The notes under the pieces: model-generated
What the model saw: the letters and a program-made list of their open reading frames with translations, nothing else
Told to the model about the DNA's origin: nothing
Databases searched by the model: none
Position numbers and translations under genes: made by a program
Source: Calocera cornea HHB12733
Taxonomy: Eukaryota; Basidiomycota; Dacrymycetes; Dacrymycetales; Dacrymycetaceae
Direction: 5' to 3'
Assembly (NCBI GenBank): GCA_001632435.1
Contig: KV423914.1
Span: 73,776-137,775, forward strand
Length of the DNA stretch: 64,000 bases
Shown: piece by piece, positions 20,680 to 33,137 of the stretch
Layout of the letters: the number at the start of each line of letters is the position of its first letter
Position numbering within the stretch: position 1 is the first letter of the stretch

Positions 20680-23600
20680 TCAAGCCGCAGCGACGAGGGT
20701 TTTGTGCTGGGAAGTCGTGCGCATGCGCTCCCGCGACTTCTTGTGGTTGCCAGAGATGGTGCGGTCCCTGGATTTGGGGCGAGCAAGCTTCGGCTGGACC
20801 TTCTCACCAGTCGCGCTGTACTCGGTGTCACCGGACAGAAGCCAATCAATGATAGACTTCTCCTTGGTCTCCTCGTCCAACGGGTTGGGTGGGAGGGGCT
20901 TGGTGATGATCGGCGTACCGGGCGCCGAGATGGTTCCCGGCAAAGGGGAGGGCGGGGGCATCCCGCGCTGCATGAGGAAGCCGTCGACGAGCAGGCGGCA
21001 CTCTTCGATGTTGCCGGCGGACTGGACCAGCCTCTGCAGGAGACGGAGCTGGTCGTCCGAGGTCGCAGGTATGGGGATAGGCATGCCGCTCGGGACACCG
21101 TTAGGTACACCAACGGGAACACCATTGGGAGCGACGGTGAGAGCACCGTTGGGTGCACCACTCTGCACAACAACCGGTTGCTCCATAACTTTGTCGATCG
21201 CGACCCTCGTATGCGTGCCGTACGGCGCCGTGGCATACTCCTCGTTGGCCGTGTTGGGCGAGTTTGGCGCCGTGTTGGCAGGGGTGATCCTGCGTGGCTG
21301 GGGCATGGCACGATTCTGGGTCGGGCTGACGGCAGACTGCGGGCCAGGGTACCCACGCATCATCGGCGGCGACTCGTGCGACGCAGGCGGGGTAGGCAGA
21401 GCGATGTGCGTGTCTTGCACGGGCATGTCCTTCTGCAGCGCAGACGGCGGCGGGCGCTGTCCGTTTGTCAGGCTCCCATCGCGGTAGCGCGAGGCCATGC
21501 CCGGAATCGAGTCCTTCGAGTCGAGGGCAATGCGGGGCGGGACGGGCTTGACAGGGGACGGAGGGGGGATGTTGATGGTGCTCGAGTTCATCGCGCTTCC
21601 CGCGAGGGTGTGAGAGGACTTCTGCCTGCGCACGAGCCCGCGCAGCGAGCCGTACTCGTCCATCCCACTCGCGCTACCGCCACGGATGGCCTTGTCGTTG
21701 CCCCGCGTGAGGCCCTTCAGGGAGTTCATGAACCCACGGCTGGCGGACTTCTTGAGCGCGCCGCCGCTGCTCTCCAGGCCGGTCGTGGTGCTCGCGGAGC
21801 GCGCGAGGGGACCGGGCTCCGAAGGAGGGCCTTCGTCGAGGAAGGCGATAAGGTCGCGGGCGGACTGGGAGACGCGCGGCTCGCGCGCAGCGGCGGCGGC
21901 GGCAGCAGCAGAGGAGGCGGTAGGCGTCTTGGGCTGCTTAGGCTTAGGCCGCTCGTCAAAGTCGAAGCTGTCTGTCTCCTCGTACAGGGGCGCGATGTTG
22001 CTCTGCCCGTAGGACGGTTTCTTGGGCGCGCCATCGAGGAAGGCTGCTATGGTGTCAGATTTGCAGAACTTTCACACTTTTCTAGTGGGACTTACGAGGC
22101 GGCCGGGATGGCACGGTCCTCTCGACCTGCCTTGGCTTGGGCATCGGCACCGGCTGCAGCGCGGGTGCAGACACAGAGCTCGGAGGTGCCCCGGGCTGAC
22201 CCCACGAGCTCGGGGGCGTCTGGCGTCCACCATACTCGTCCAGCTGCAAGGCCTGCACAGAGCGCTGACTCGGCAGTTGAGGGATCGCCTCGAGCCTCAC
22301 CTTGCTAGTCTGGCGCGAGTTGGGGTGGCGCGAGCCGATCGCGCTGTCTGTCATGTACCCGTCATTCACGGGGGAACTGGAGCGGCCCGTGGAGGGACGC
22401 GAGCCGGGCCGCGCAGAGGAGGTACTATACGAGCTCGAGAGGGCGGGCATGGCTGGCGCCTGGGATTGCGCTGGTGCAGGGGCGGAGGGGCCCGTCTCGA
22501 GGCCGTACTGCCCTGCGACGGCGCTACGGTTAGCAGCTGCCGCGCGCGCATTGCGGTCCTTTGCGAAGACCTATATATGCGTCAGAAATCATGATGGAAA
22601 GGCAAGAGGTCCGGCGGTACCTCGAAAGTGCGCAGCCGATCAGGGGTGAGTGAAACTTTCATGGTCGAGCCCGTCCGCATGAGTTCCTCAAACTCGGATC
22701 CCTCCTGAAAAAATCGAAATCCATCAGACCAAGTTCGGGAGCAAAAACCGCTGATAGCGGGAACGGGGAACACACCTCGCCGTCATCGACCGAGGTCATG
22801 TTCGGATCGCCCTGGAAGGCGTGGCCGATGCCCATCTTGGCCGCGGCGTCACTCAGGCCTGAGTTGGAGCGCCTATGGGGGGCACTTGCGGAGATACTGT
22901 GCTCGGTCGAGTGGCTGGGGCGGCCGTTCGGTGCGGACACGGTGGTGGAGACGATCTGCGGGTACAGCGCGGGCACCTTCTTACGCTCGCTGGGGGAGCG
23001 CGTCATCCCCTGGCCTGCACCGGCGGACGCGAGGCCCGTCTGCAGCACGGGCATGCTGTGGCCGGACGAGTCGCCGGACGTGCGGTGTGACGCAGAGGTG
23101 GGCGATGCCGATGCAGGCTCGTATCCCGGGCGAGGGGAGGCAGCTGCCGCACGAGAGCGGGCCGAAACGAGCGAGCCGGTGAGTGAGCCTTTGCGCTGCA
23201 CACGGGTGGAACGGTGCTGCGCCTCGATATTGTTGAAAGCTGGGATGTCTCAGGACAGGTTTAGAGGGGGAGATACGAGATACTCACCGTTCATTCCCTT
23301 GGCCATGCTGTACAGCGCCTGGTCCTCGCAGAGCGCCGCATACAGGTCCGAGATGCTCGCCGAGGTCTTGCTGCTGTCACGCGCCACAACGCGGCTGACG
23401 CAAGACATGATGTGCCTATGACAGATAAGTAGATGCATGCATCGGCGAGGAAGTGAACGCACCCGCAGACATGCTCCAGGATGGCGGTGAGGTAGAGAGA
23501 GGCAGGGGCGAACGCCTCGATCGGCGGGGCCTCGCGAGTCTGGTACAGCCTTTGCTCCGCCTTTTCTACCGCGATGTTGTCCTCCTCCTCTGCCTGGCCA

Positions 23601-24128
23601 AGGGACGAATTTGCCTCGCACTTGAGACGGAGCACCTGCAGAAAGATCAGCTGACGTGGCAGAGATAATGCAGCGGATAAAACGCACATCAAACGCCTGA
23701 GCAATGGGGAACGCCACGGGGTTCTCCTTCATGTCCCTGTAGGCGTCCCTGCTCTCCCCGCTCGTCTTCCAGTACTCCCGCAGCTCCATCTCCGCCTCGA
23801 GCACGGCCTCCTTCCCGAGGGCGGCGGGGATGACGCGGAGGACGCCGTCGCTCTTGAGCTTGTCTGTGTTCACGCTCCTGGCGGACTTGATGACGGACCA
23901 GAGCAGCTCGTCGAGGAGGACGTTTACGCAGCGGAGCGCGTCGGGCTTGATGCGAGTTGGGCGGAACTCGGAGAGGACGACGTCTGCCATGTGGCCGGAG
24001 AGGTAGGTCGGGGCTGCGGACGCGGAGGGGAAGGGGGGCATGTCAGTCACTGAACTATTGAGCGGGCGTGGGGGCGCCGAGGGGCGGGCAGCAGCCGTAC
24101 CGTCTTCGAAGCCATTTGGGTAGGACAT
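20680..24128 (-). CDS. Large conserved fungal protein, function not recognised
   Basis: The start at 24128 (MSYPNGFEDGTAAARP) is in a good context. N-terminal third is ordered and helical: YLSGHMADVVLSEFRPTRIKPDALRCVNVLLDELLWSVIKSARSVNTDKLKSDGVLRVIPAALGKEAVLEAEMELREYW. After an intron this continues KCEANSSLGQAEEEDNIAVEKAEQRLYQ, then IEAFAPASLYLTAILEHVCG and SDLYAALCEDQALYSMAKGMNG. The pattern of helices before and after the intron is reminiscent of a histone-fold protein, but that is a guess. The rest is a long Ser/Pro-rich disordered region. It contains short ordered motifs (MKVSLTPDRLRTFE; AAFLDG and LIAFLDEGP; DDQLRLLQRLVQSAGNIEECRLLVDGFLMQRGMP), a PNG(V/A) repeat and an Ala-9 tract. The protein ends HKTLVAAA. 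About 1,000 residues in seven or more exons. I do not know its role. Confidence 0.82.
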
Positions 24129-26009
24129 TGCTGTGGACGTTCAGCGGAGGGAGGGCAGCAGCGGCCAAGGGGGGTCTTGCCCAGCGAAGAAGGAAGAGAA
24201 GGTGACGGGGTGAAAGAGGGAGAGAGACGGGAGCCGTTGAGGGGGACGGAACACGAGGACGGGGTCGAGGTGGGCGGGTGTGATAGAGGGGAAGGGTGGA
24301 AGGGGAAGGGGGGGAAGAGACGGGGGCGGAGGAGGGCAAGAAGGTGCGGCGAATGGGCGAGGTGGCAGGGGAGAAGGTGCGCTCGAAAAGAAGAATCAAT
24401 CAGCTCCGTAACCAGCACACAACCGCACACCCGCGATCTGCTGCCGAACCGCGCCTTGACGCTCTGCTCCCTAGGCCTGCAAGCACTCGGGGTGCGACCC
24501 TCCCGACGCTCGCGCTTCTACCGCGTTGTACTGTAATATCCAGCGTCCCTTTGAAAGCGGGCCAATCAGCTCCACGTCAAGCGTGCCTTGCCTGGAATGC
24601 ACAGAGAAAAAAGGATGCAAATGGAAGCGCAGAGGGAAGGGTCGCCACACATTGCCACTGTCACCCGTCTCCCTTCATATGAAATTCACCCCTTTCGCCT
24701 TTGAGCAGAGAGGGGCAGCAGGCAGGGCGCCCGGGCTCCACAGGGTCCATCGCACCCCTGGACGCCGAGCGCGGGCTGATTGCATTCCACCACCCGCGCA
24801 AAGCTCATTGTAAGCGATATTGATTGTCGCGCTCGTGCCAGTCGGCGCCGTATATCGAACTCTCTGCCAGCCGACACGCACACCAACTCGTCATCATCGC
24901 TTCCTCTTCTCACGTTCTCACCTTCTCCCACCACCTGCTTGCGCTTCCCTTCTCTACCCGCCAGCTTCGCCCGCTATCTTTTCCGTTCACAATTACATTA
25001 GCGCACTTATCACCAAGATAGCTCATTACAACCCTGCCTTCCGTCCCACCCGGGCGTCGTCAAGGGCAACCCTAATCCTTTATCATCGCGCGGCCCGCGA
25101 CCCCGCCTCGCCGTCCCTTCCTCCCTGATACACTTCCACGCGGGCCCGTCTTTGTCTCACCAGGGCTAGGGCACAATCGCATCACACTTGCTGGCCTTTG
25201 ACTATTGACCATTGGCTATTATACAACGTTTTGTTGACCGACGACTGGCGACCGCGCTAGTGCGGAGTGCAGTATGACGCAGCTTACGGCACCCAGCCTC
25301 CGTTGTTGGCTGATCGCTCTCGCGCCAGTCATCAGACCCGATCACGACACCCGCGCCCTCCACTGACCGAACCTCATTAATGCACTCCTCACTCGCACTG
25401 GCAGCACCAGCACCCATCGTTCATCATCAGCATTATCCCGCACACATCCTCCCTTGCTGGCCACACCACGCCTCCCGGCCAACCTGCACGCCGCATAAAT
25501 TAGACTCGCCGAACCACCGGGCGAACGGTTCATCCACGCAGCGTACATCTGACGCGCGTCTTCCCCTCGCTGGCCTCTCCCAGCAGCCGCCGTGCGTCCC
25601 CGCGCCCTCTAGTCGGCCAATGAGCTCCTGCCACTCCTACTTCTCCGCCTCCGGCCTCGGGTGGACGAACGCACTCTCTACCAGCTGAGCAGCCGCAGAG
25701 TCTTTCTTGCGGCCGAACGCCCGCCCGGGGCCGTGAACATGTGTGCCGGGAGGTCAAGACGACCTGACAGCGGCGGCGTCGTGTGACGCGACCTGGGGGG
25801 GGCATGCAACTCGCTTCCCTGTTTAGCCTATGTTCGACGTGCGCCAACGAACCTGGCGTCTTCTGTGCCTTGCCCCGAAGTGCTCATGTTCCGATGATCC
25901 TGCGTGACTTGGCGGGATAAATACCCCGCTGACGCTGGCCAAGTTCGAGCGTCTGATCTTCCTTGATCACCCACCTACCCGCAAAGCATCAGGCATCAGG
26001 GAGCAAAGG
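24129..26009. other. 1.9 kb intergenic region between two divergent genes
   Basis: Directly upstream of the gene at 24128, the sense strand is strongly pyrimidine-rich for about 250 bp (24130-24380). Such tracts are common in fungal promoters and 5' UTRs. The middle (24550-25700) has only short ORFs of Ser/Pro/Arg-rich composition that I do not believe. The right end carries the tannase promoter. Confidence 0.5.
25916..25923 (+). promoter_or_regulatory. TATA-like box of the tannase gene
   Basis: GATAAATA, 87 bp upstream of the start codon at 26010. The distance suits a fungal core promoter. Confidence 0.5.
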
Positions 26010-27977
26010 ATGATCCCGCTCCTCAGCGCCTTTTGGATCTTGCTTTGCGCTCTGGGCGGGGCGACTGCCTGGCAGGCCGAGTGTGCTGCGTTCGCCCTCC
26101 CCAGCAGCGTAGGGTCGAGCGGCACCCTCATCGCCGCGACGTACTACCCCGCTGGGGCACTCGTGAACGTCACCTCTTCGGGCGGGGCAGTCCTGTCTAG
26201 CGCCTTGCCGGCTTTCTGTCGTACGTTCATCCCGTTCGTGGTATATGTGGCGTGGGCTGATATGGAGGGGCAGGCGTGCAGCTGATCATCAATACTGGAA
26301 GCAGGAACTTGACGAATACGGAGGTGTGGCTGCCTGATGCGTGGGATGGCCGGTTCTTGGCCGTCGGGAACGGCGGGTGGAGCGGTGGGGGTGCGTCCCC
26401 GCACCTTGCCACATCCCAGGCCGCCTATACTAACAGAGCCCAGTGGTATACTCCGACCTCGCTTACTCAGGCATAGTAAACGGCCACGCCTCGATGTCCA
26501 CGGACGGGGGGCACTCCTCCTCCTCCCTGGACGGCAGCTGGGCGCTGAACGACCCCCCGGCAATCATCGACTACGCGTACCTGTCCGTGCACACGAGCGT
26601 CGTGATAGCCAAGGAAGTCGTCGGGGCTTATTATGGCTCGGGCGGGGGGTTTAAGAGCTATTGGCTGGGGTGCTCGACGGGTGGGAGGCAGGGGTGAGTG
26701 GGCTCGTGCTCGTTCTTGGGGGCGTTGGGGTGCTTATGAGAGGTACAGGCTGATGTCAGTGCAACGCTACCCTGATGATTTTGACGGTGTTGTTGTGGGA
26801 TCTCCTGCGAACTGGATGTATGCGCTCTCTTTCATCCAACGACTTGGCACTGACCCTCGGCATGGCATAGCTCGCACCTCCAGGCCTGGTCGGTGCACGT
26901 CAACCTCCTCGTTTCCCCGCAGAACGGTCCCTCCTGGATCTCAGCCGCCACATGGGCGCTCGTGCACCAGGAAGTGCTGAACCAGTGCGATGGCCTGGAC
27001 GGCGTGGTCGATGGGTTGCTGAATGATCCGAGGAGGTGCTTGTACGTCGCGAGTTCGTCTTGATTTTGAGGATGAGAGCTGATCGAAGGCAGTTTCCGAC
27101 CAGAGGTGCTCGCGTGCAGGCCGGGGCAGAACACCTCAACATGCTTGAGCTCAGGACAGATCGGAGCCATCCAGAAGCTCTACGCGGACTACTACGAGAC
27201 GAATGGAACATGTGAGTGCTATTCATGTGGAGCTGTGAGGCGTGCCTGACAGGGGGGGAAGATATCTTTGGCAGGCTGGAGCCGGGTGGGGAACTGGCGT
27301 ACGAGACGGGCCTACTTGGACCGGCACCTGTGGAGCTCAACACGGACTATTTCAAGTACATGGTTCTCAAGTAAATTGACGCATATATGTTCGTAATAGT
27401 TACTGACCGCTATTGCAGCGACTCGAACTGGGATTACACAACGCTCAACTACAGCACGATCCAGCTCGCTGACCTGATCGACACGTACCGGCTGGACGCC
27501 GTGAACCCGGATATCCGCGGGTTCGCCGCCTCCCCGCACAACGGCAAAGTGATCCACTACGTCGGCTGGGCGGACCAGCTCATCTCCCCACACAACTCGC
27601 TCTACTACTACGAGCAGATGACGACGGCCATGAACCTCAACACGGCCATGAACGTGGACGACTACTACCGCCTGTTCCCCGCGCCGGGGATGACGCACTG
27701 CTCGGGCGGGGACGGACCGAACGGGTTTGGCGGGGAGGGGCAGAGCGCGGCCGGGCAGCCGCCCTTGCTGCCTGACGCAGAGCACGATGTCCTGCGAGCG
27801 ATGATCCAGTGGGTCGAGCAAGGACAGGCGCCAGAGTACTTCATCGCAACCAAGTACGTCAACAACAACGTCTCGGCCGGCGTGCAGATGACCAGGCCGC
27901 TGTGCAAGTTCCCGACCGAGATCGTGTACAACGGGTATGGGGACACCAACAATGCGGGCAGCTTCTACTGCGCGTGA
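26010..27977 (+). CDS. Secreted tannase / feruloyl esterase family protein
   Basis: Extracellular serine esterase that hydrolyses galloyl or feruloyl esters of plant phenolics. The start at 26010 gives a signal peptide (MIPLLSAFWILLCALGGATAWQA). Conserved blocks in order: EVWLPDAWDGRFLAVGNGGWSGG; GHASMSTDGGHSS and LNDPPAIIDYAYLSVH; the nucleophile elbow WLGCSTGGRQG with the catalytic Ser; QRYPDDFDGVVVGSPANW; NQCDGLDGVVDGLLNDPRRC; YVGWADQLISPHNSLYYYE with the catalytic Asp; FPAPGMTHCSGGDGPNGF with the catalytic His. Paired cysteines flank the triad (GCSTGG and THCSGG), as in the family. The protein ends NNAGSFYCA. Seven or so short introns are needed to join these blocks. A short C-terminal cysteine segment (TRPLCKFP, FYCA) fits a secreted, disulphide-bonded enzyme. 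About 520 residues. Confidence 0.94.
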
Positions 27978-28470
27978 TGCGCATTCGTCATCCCATCGTT
28001 GTAGTTAAGCATGGGCGTAGCTGTCTCAAAATGAGTTATTCGTTGATGATCGTCCTTATCTCTCGAGGATGACTGGGTTGATCTTGAAAATGACGGCGGC
28101 CGCTCTACGAGAAGCCTGGGGCCGGCTTCGATGAAGAACTGGTCACGCCGCGGCGAAAGTGTTGCGCCAGCGCAGAGCCTACGTGGCCCGCCCATACCCC
28201 ACACTCTGCAAATACCGCCGGCGCAACTCCACCGAAAGCAGCGCACTGTCACACGTTCCAGGGCCACACACGCAACATGTAGCACGCGAGGAGGGAGGCG
28301 GAAAGATAAACAATGCAAATTGAAATCGAGCGATGGGTGCATAGATCCCTAGGCCCCTGCCATCAGGCAGCACAGGGGCGTTTATCTACGACAGATAGGG
28401 GGAGGGGATGAGGTCGAACCAAGCAGAGCAAGAGGGGGTGAGGGCCAGATGCTGCACTGGTGCAAGCCGT
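27978..28470. other. Convergent 3' intergenic region
   Basis: 493 bp between the tannase stop and the cytochrome b5 stop on the opposite strand. I see no gene in it. Confidence 0.45.
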
Positions 28471-29133
28471 TTATTGCGAGAAGTAGAAGCGCCAGGCGAG
28501 GTAGGCACCGAGGAACGCCAGGGGAAGGACGTAGGAGATGGCCCTGCGCACATGCTGTCAGAGATCGAACGGAAATGGAAAGCCGGGTTGGGACGAACCC
28601 TGCTCCCTGTGACGGCTTGTTGATCTTCTGCGCTGCAATCTTGGCCTCGGTAGCTGCTGCGGTCACGGCTGCCTTCATGTCCTGTGGGGCATGTGAGAAA
28701 CACTGGGGCACCGTTGGGACAATGCACTGACCCCCTTGAACGTCCCGATGAGCATATCAGGTAGTAAGGCACGGGCCTCGTCGGAGTGGCCGACGTCCTC
28801 GAAAGCCTCGGTCGCGTCGGTCCCTACAGCACTGTGAGCTCACGGTGGATTGTGTGATCAGAGGGAAAGTGCGTACCCTTCTCAGCCAGGATAACCTCAT
28901 CACCACCGGGATGCTGTTTCGATATCAGCACCGAACCCTCTCTGACCCGGAATGGCAAGAACCAACCTCGTCCAGGAACTTGGTGACATCGTATACTGCA
29001 CAGCGTGTCAATATGGTGCGGATGTAGGCGATATGAAACATTCCGCACCCTTGCCGTGGATGAGGATCCACAGGTCCTCCTTCTTGGAGTGCTCCTTGAG
29101 CTGGTCTATGGTGATGGTCTTCTCGGCGGACAT
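28471..29133 (-). CDS. Cytochrome b5, tail-anchored
   Basis: ER membrane haem protein that passes electrons to desaturases and P450 systems. The start at 29133 reads MSAEKTITIDQLKEHSKKEDLWILIHGK. Introns then join VYDVTKFLDE, HPGGDEVILAEK and GTDATEAFEDVGHSDEARALLPDMLIGTFKG. HPGG gives one axial haem His and GHS the other. After a linker (DMKAAVTAAATEAKIAAQKINK) and another intron comes the tail anchor AISYVLPLAFLGAYLAWRFYFSQ, ending in a stop at 28471. All expected parts are present and the size (about 130 residues) is normal. At least five short introns split a very small coding sequence. Confidence 0.95.
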
Positions 29134-29695
29134 CTTGGTGGAGTAGGGGTGAACAGATGAAGAACGAGAGGAGGTATACGGGATGAGGGTTGAACGAGGA
29201 GGGATGGGAGTTGGCTTGTGAAATGCGCCCCGACGTGTTCTATCTGCGCTCAATTTCGGTCGGTGGCCGGGGAAGCGAAGTTGCCAATCCGAAACGACAC
29301 GCACACGGTGACCCGCTTTGCTTCCGTTTGCCCCTTCCGCGAATGAGAGCGTCGGCAATACAATCTCCCAAAACTCCGGCCCGTAAGGAACGTACTAACC
29401 ACCGCGGTCACAATGGCGGCCTTGTAAAGTACCAACAGCGTCCCAAGGGCCACCTAGATTCTACACTGTCATACCGAGATGAGGCTTTTTCTAGGGATTT
29501 CGGCTTGCGAGCTCCTATTTAGTTGCAACGGGGGCTGACCAATCCCGGGCCCATGACATCAGCCAGGTCAGCGTAATTCGGCGTGCGCTCATCAACAAAA
29601 GAGGAATATACATTCATTACATTGTGATACTACTGGCACAAGGCATCGCGCAACCCATAACTTCGCAGCTATCGTAACAAGTGAGTCATTTGTCC
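29134..29695. other. Intergenic region upstream of cytochrome b5
   Basis: 562 bp holding the cytochrome b5 promoter and the 3' UTR of the sugar transporter. No gene seen. Confidence 0.45.
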
Positions 29696-31511
29696 TTACT
29701 GATGCTCGACGAATTCCCCACGGCTCTTCTCGCCCTCGATGCTGCCCTCCGGGGCGTTGACCGGCTTGCCCGCCTCGAGCGCATGATCGAGGTGCGCATG
29801 CCCGATCTTCTCGGATGGGCTGTGGCGCATGTACACCCTGCCGTCCGAGAAGAGCTCGTCGATCTCCTCGAGCGACAGCTGGGAGATCTCGGGGAAGTAG
29901 AAGTACAACAAGGGCACCAGCACGGCGTTGCTAATCGCGAACGGGATGTAGTATTTGTACCCGATGTTGGTGATCCCGATGGGCGTCACTTGCACGATCA
30001 TGAAGTTGAAGGCATACTGGAGGGTGTTGCCCAGCGCAGCAGCCTTGAGACGGATCGCGAGGGGCGTCACTTCGGCGCCATAGAGCCAGCCGCAGGGGAG
30101 CCAGGTCGCAGAGCTGGAGCATCAAGCTCAATACTAGGGATGAGCTACAGCCCAACAAAGCTACTCACAATGCCATGATGAACAGATAGAGTCCAACGGC
30201 GCCGACATAGCCGCCCGCCGGCACATCAATATGCGCGATTCCGCCCGCCAAAAGGATCATCGCAATAGATTGCGTAGCCGCGCCAAGCATCATCGTCCTC
30301 ACCCGTCCCAAGTGCTCGATCATGACGAAGCACCCGAAAATGCACGCCACATGTCCCGAGATACCCAGCCCACCGAGAGCAAGCTGGCCCTTCTCTGGCG
30401 GCATGGCCAGAGCGGTCATGAAGATCGTGCCGGCGTAATAAGTCGCCATATTGACGCCTGTGAACTGCTGGAAGGAGTTGACGGAGACGGCGAGGAGGGT
30501 GCGATAGCGGAAGCACTGCTTGTTGCTAGACCGGGTCGTGAGTACTCTGCACAGGGGGGGCAACTGAAAACTCACTTCTGGAAGATCGCCCACCAGGACC
30601 TGACGGCTGTCGCGTGCTCGAGGGCGATCGCTTCTGCGATTTCTGCAGCTGCCTTTTCCGCGTATTCCCGACCGTGCAGACGAGTTAGGACATGGAGAGA
30701 TTCGTCACGGCGGCCAGCTTCCATGAGCCACCTTGGTGACTCGGGGCAGAAGGGAATACAGACGATCGTGATGAGCACGCTGTCCTCCGAGTCAGATCGG
30801 AAACGATCAAATAGAAGTAGTGGACGCACAACATTGCCTGCAGTGCGAGGGGCATGCGCCATCCCATTGGTCCCGGCGTATTGCGGAAGCCGTACGACAC
30901 CCAGAACGCGGTCATCAGACCCGCCGATCCAAGCACCAAGTCGAGGGAGACGAACAGTCCGCGAATATTGGTCCTCGACACCTCGCCCATGTATGGCGGG
31001 ACGATGGATGTGAGGACGCCGACGAAGAAGCCGTTGATGAGGCGGGAGACGATGAACATCCCCAGGTTGCGAGAGCCGGACTGCAGGCCGGCGCCGAGCA
31101 ATGTTCCGAGTGCAGCCGCCATGAGGACCGGGCGACGGCCGAGCCGGTTACCGATCGCAGAGTTGGCAATGCAACCGCCCATCGCGCCAATAACGACTGA
31201 AGCGATCGCATCAGCGCAGAGCCCAGTCGAGTGGATCGAGAAGCTTACACAGCCCAAGAATAGCACCTTGCTTCGTAGCGTCATTCATTACCGGATATTG
31301 GACGAAGAAGTCGGCATTGGACAAGAGTGCGTTTGCAATACCCTGCAGATAGATAGATCACTCAGCATGGGCATTCCACATGAGAGTTGAAAGCACTGAC
31401 CTGGTCATAACCGAAGAGATAAAAACCAGCAGAGCAGGCAACGACGACTACAGCCTGAAGTACATTGCCGCGCAGGAATGACTCTCCAAAAGGAGCCGAG
31501 AACGGCTTCAT
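29696..31511 (-). CDS. MFS sugar transporter (sugar porter family)
   Basis: Plasma-membrane permease with 12 expected membrane segments. The start at 31511 reads MKPFSAPFGESFLRGNVLQAVVVVACSAGFYLFGYDQ. After an intron: GIANALLSNADFFVQYP. Signature motifs in order: GNRLGRRP (loop 2-3 RxGRR), RLINGFFVGVLTSIVPPYMGEVSRTNIRG, CPESPRWLMEAGRRDES (PESPR), NSFQQFTGVNMATYYAGTIF (QQxTGxN), and GWLYGAEVTPLAIRLKAAALGN in place of the usual PxEI block. The C-terminal cytosolic tail is hydrophilic (LFSDGRVYMRHSPSEKIGHAHLDHALEAG) and ends EFVEHQ. About 500 residues over seven or eight exons. Motifs fit a hexose, pentose or lactose permease, but the substrate cannot be read from them. It lies 1.7 kb from the tannase gene with only cytochrome b5 between. 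Confidence 0.92.
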
Positions 31512-33137
31512 GTTTGTGCTTCAGAGAAGACAGAGGAAACCAAGACAGAAGGACAGCAGGGGTAGGGACGCGATAGCACAGTAGACGATCGAGCTGACGG
31601 TTCTCTCCCTTTAAGTAGATGCGAAGTTGAGAATGTGGGGCTCCCGCATACATCCGGGTATGCATAGATGCCATACCTTGAGGCGTTCACCCATGGCAGC
31701 GGGACAAGACATCACGCGGTCAGGTCGGAGGTTCTTCCAGTGACCCTCACACCCAAGGAGTGCTCTGCCCAGATGAGCGAGGGGTGCCTTCGACTGAGAT
31801 CAAGGGCAAATGAATGGCCAGGTCATGCTTCTCATGTTCTCGCTCAGGCTGAACGGATTTGGCGGATAAACCAAAGAGGACTCGGACACGACAGGTGCGA
31901 GGACCGCTAGCCACCGGGCGCGTGTTGGCCCTTGGCAATTTCGCTGTCTCTGACGTAACCTACAGAAGCCTAGAGGACCGGGAGCAAAGTCAATCTTTAC
32001 CAAAAATACATGAGCCATTTCCAGCTTTTCTGTGTACAAGTCCTGTTATTTGACCAAGTCACTGGCCCCAGCTTAACCACGGTCTATCGGATAACCAGCC
32101 TACATATCATATCCGCCATTGCGGAAAGCATGTGGATGCCAATACGCTCGTTGACAAGTCAGACGGACAGTAGGCGGTCGGATCCACGGCGTCGAGATCA
32201 CTCAGGTGCACGTTTTTTCGGAGGCAATTGATAGCTTGGCCTGGGGCAAGCGATTACTCTCTCCTCGGGGCGTCAGTGTGTGATGAGACACTCATCTATC
32301 CTTGGGGATACTGATGTGTTTTCCCCGCAAGCGACGTCGGTCAATTGTGGGGTCGAGACTGTAGTCAGCCACAATGCGGGGAAGCCGAGCCCTGCGCTTG
32401 AGAACTCGTTCTCCCACGCTCCAGCTCCTGTCCAGGGGTATGGTTCGTTTTGGCCTCCTGACTGTCACGGGTAGGCGCCCGGCTCGATATCCTTTCAGCC
32501 GATCCCCGATCTGGGGCTTGGAGAAGGGTCCTGGTCGACCCCTTCCACGCCTAGGTGCCTGACTATATCATTCCTGTCCTGGTTGTATGCTGCTTTGTTC
32601 CAGTGCGGGAAACGTGTCGCAAGTCACGTGGACAACACAACCGCACCTTGTGGCAGGGTTACCTGCCCGGCTCGAGATGATCGCTGTAGCCGCCCGCCAG
32701 GTCCAAATTACCGTGGGTGACCGGTTCCAAACCCGTCCCATGAGCAAAAGCCTGACGGAAGTTTTACGACCTCAGACATTTACATATTACCTGGTTTGGT
32801 ATCTCGGATGCAAAACTGGTCCTCAAACCAGCCGCATACTGCGCAGTGTGGTCGTTGTGAGTACCGCGCACAGCATGAGCAGCTTGTCGTTGCTTACCTT
32901 TGCACCTGTGGGCGAAGTCTATACGAGAGCGCACTCATGGGCAACCGGACAATTGAAACTTAAAGACCGAATACAATCACTGTCGACCCATACTTGAGCG
33001 TGGATCGAGTTGGGCATAGCCGGACTCAGGAGAGCCATCGACACGCTTAGCACGGACCTCGGACGCCTAGCATCTGAATGCTATATATTGTGATATACCT
33101 CAGTGTTTGAACGATCGCCCCTCGAGCATCAGCCAGA
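31512..33137. other. 1.6 kb intergenic region between divergent genes
   Basis: Upstream of both the transporter and the epoxide hydrolase. Only short ORFs without domain features. I see no gene, RNA or long repeat. Confidence 0.5.
33082..33088 (+). promoter_or_regulatory. TATA box of the epoxide hydrolase gene
   Basis: TATATAT, about 56 bp before the start codon at 33138. Confidence 0.45.

Noticed and set aside
24550..25700. Several short ORFs in the 1.9 kb gap before the tannase gene
   Set aside because: They have no start context, domain, splice pattern or strand consistency that would mark a gene.
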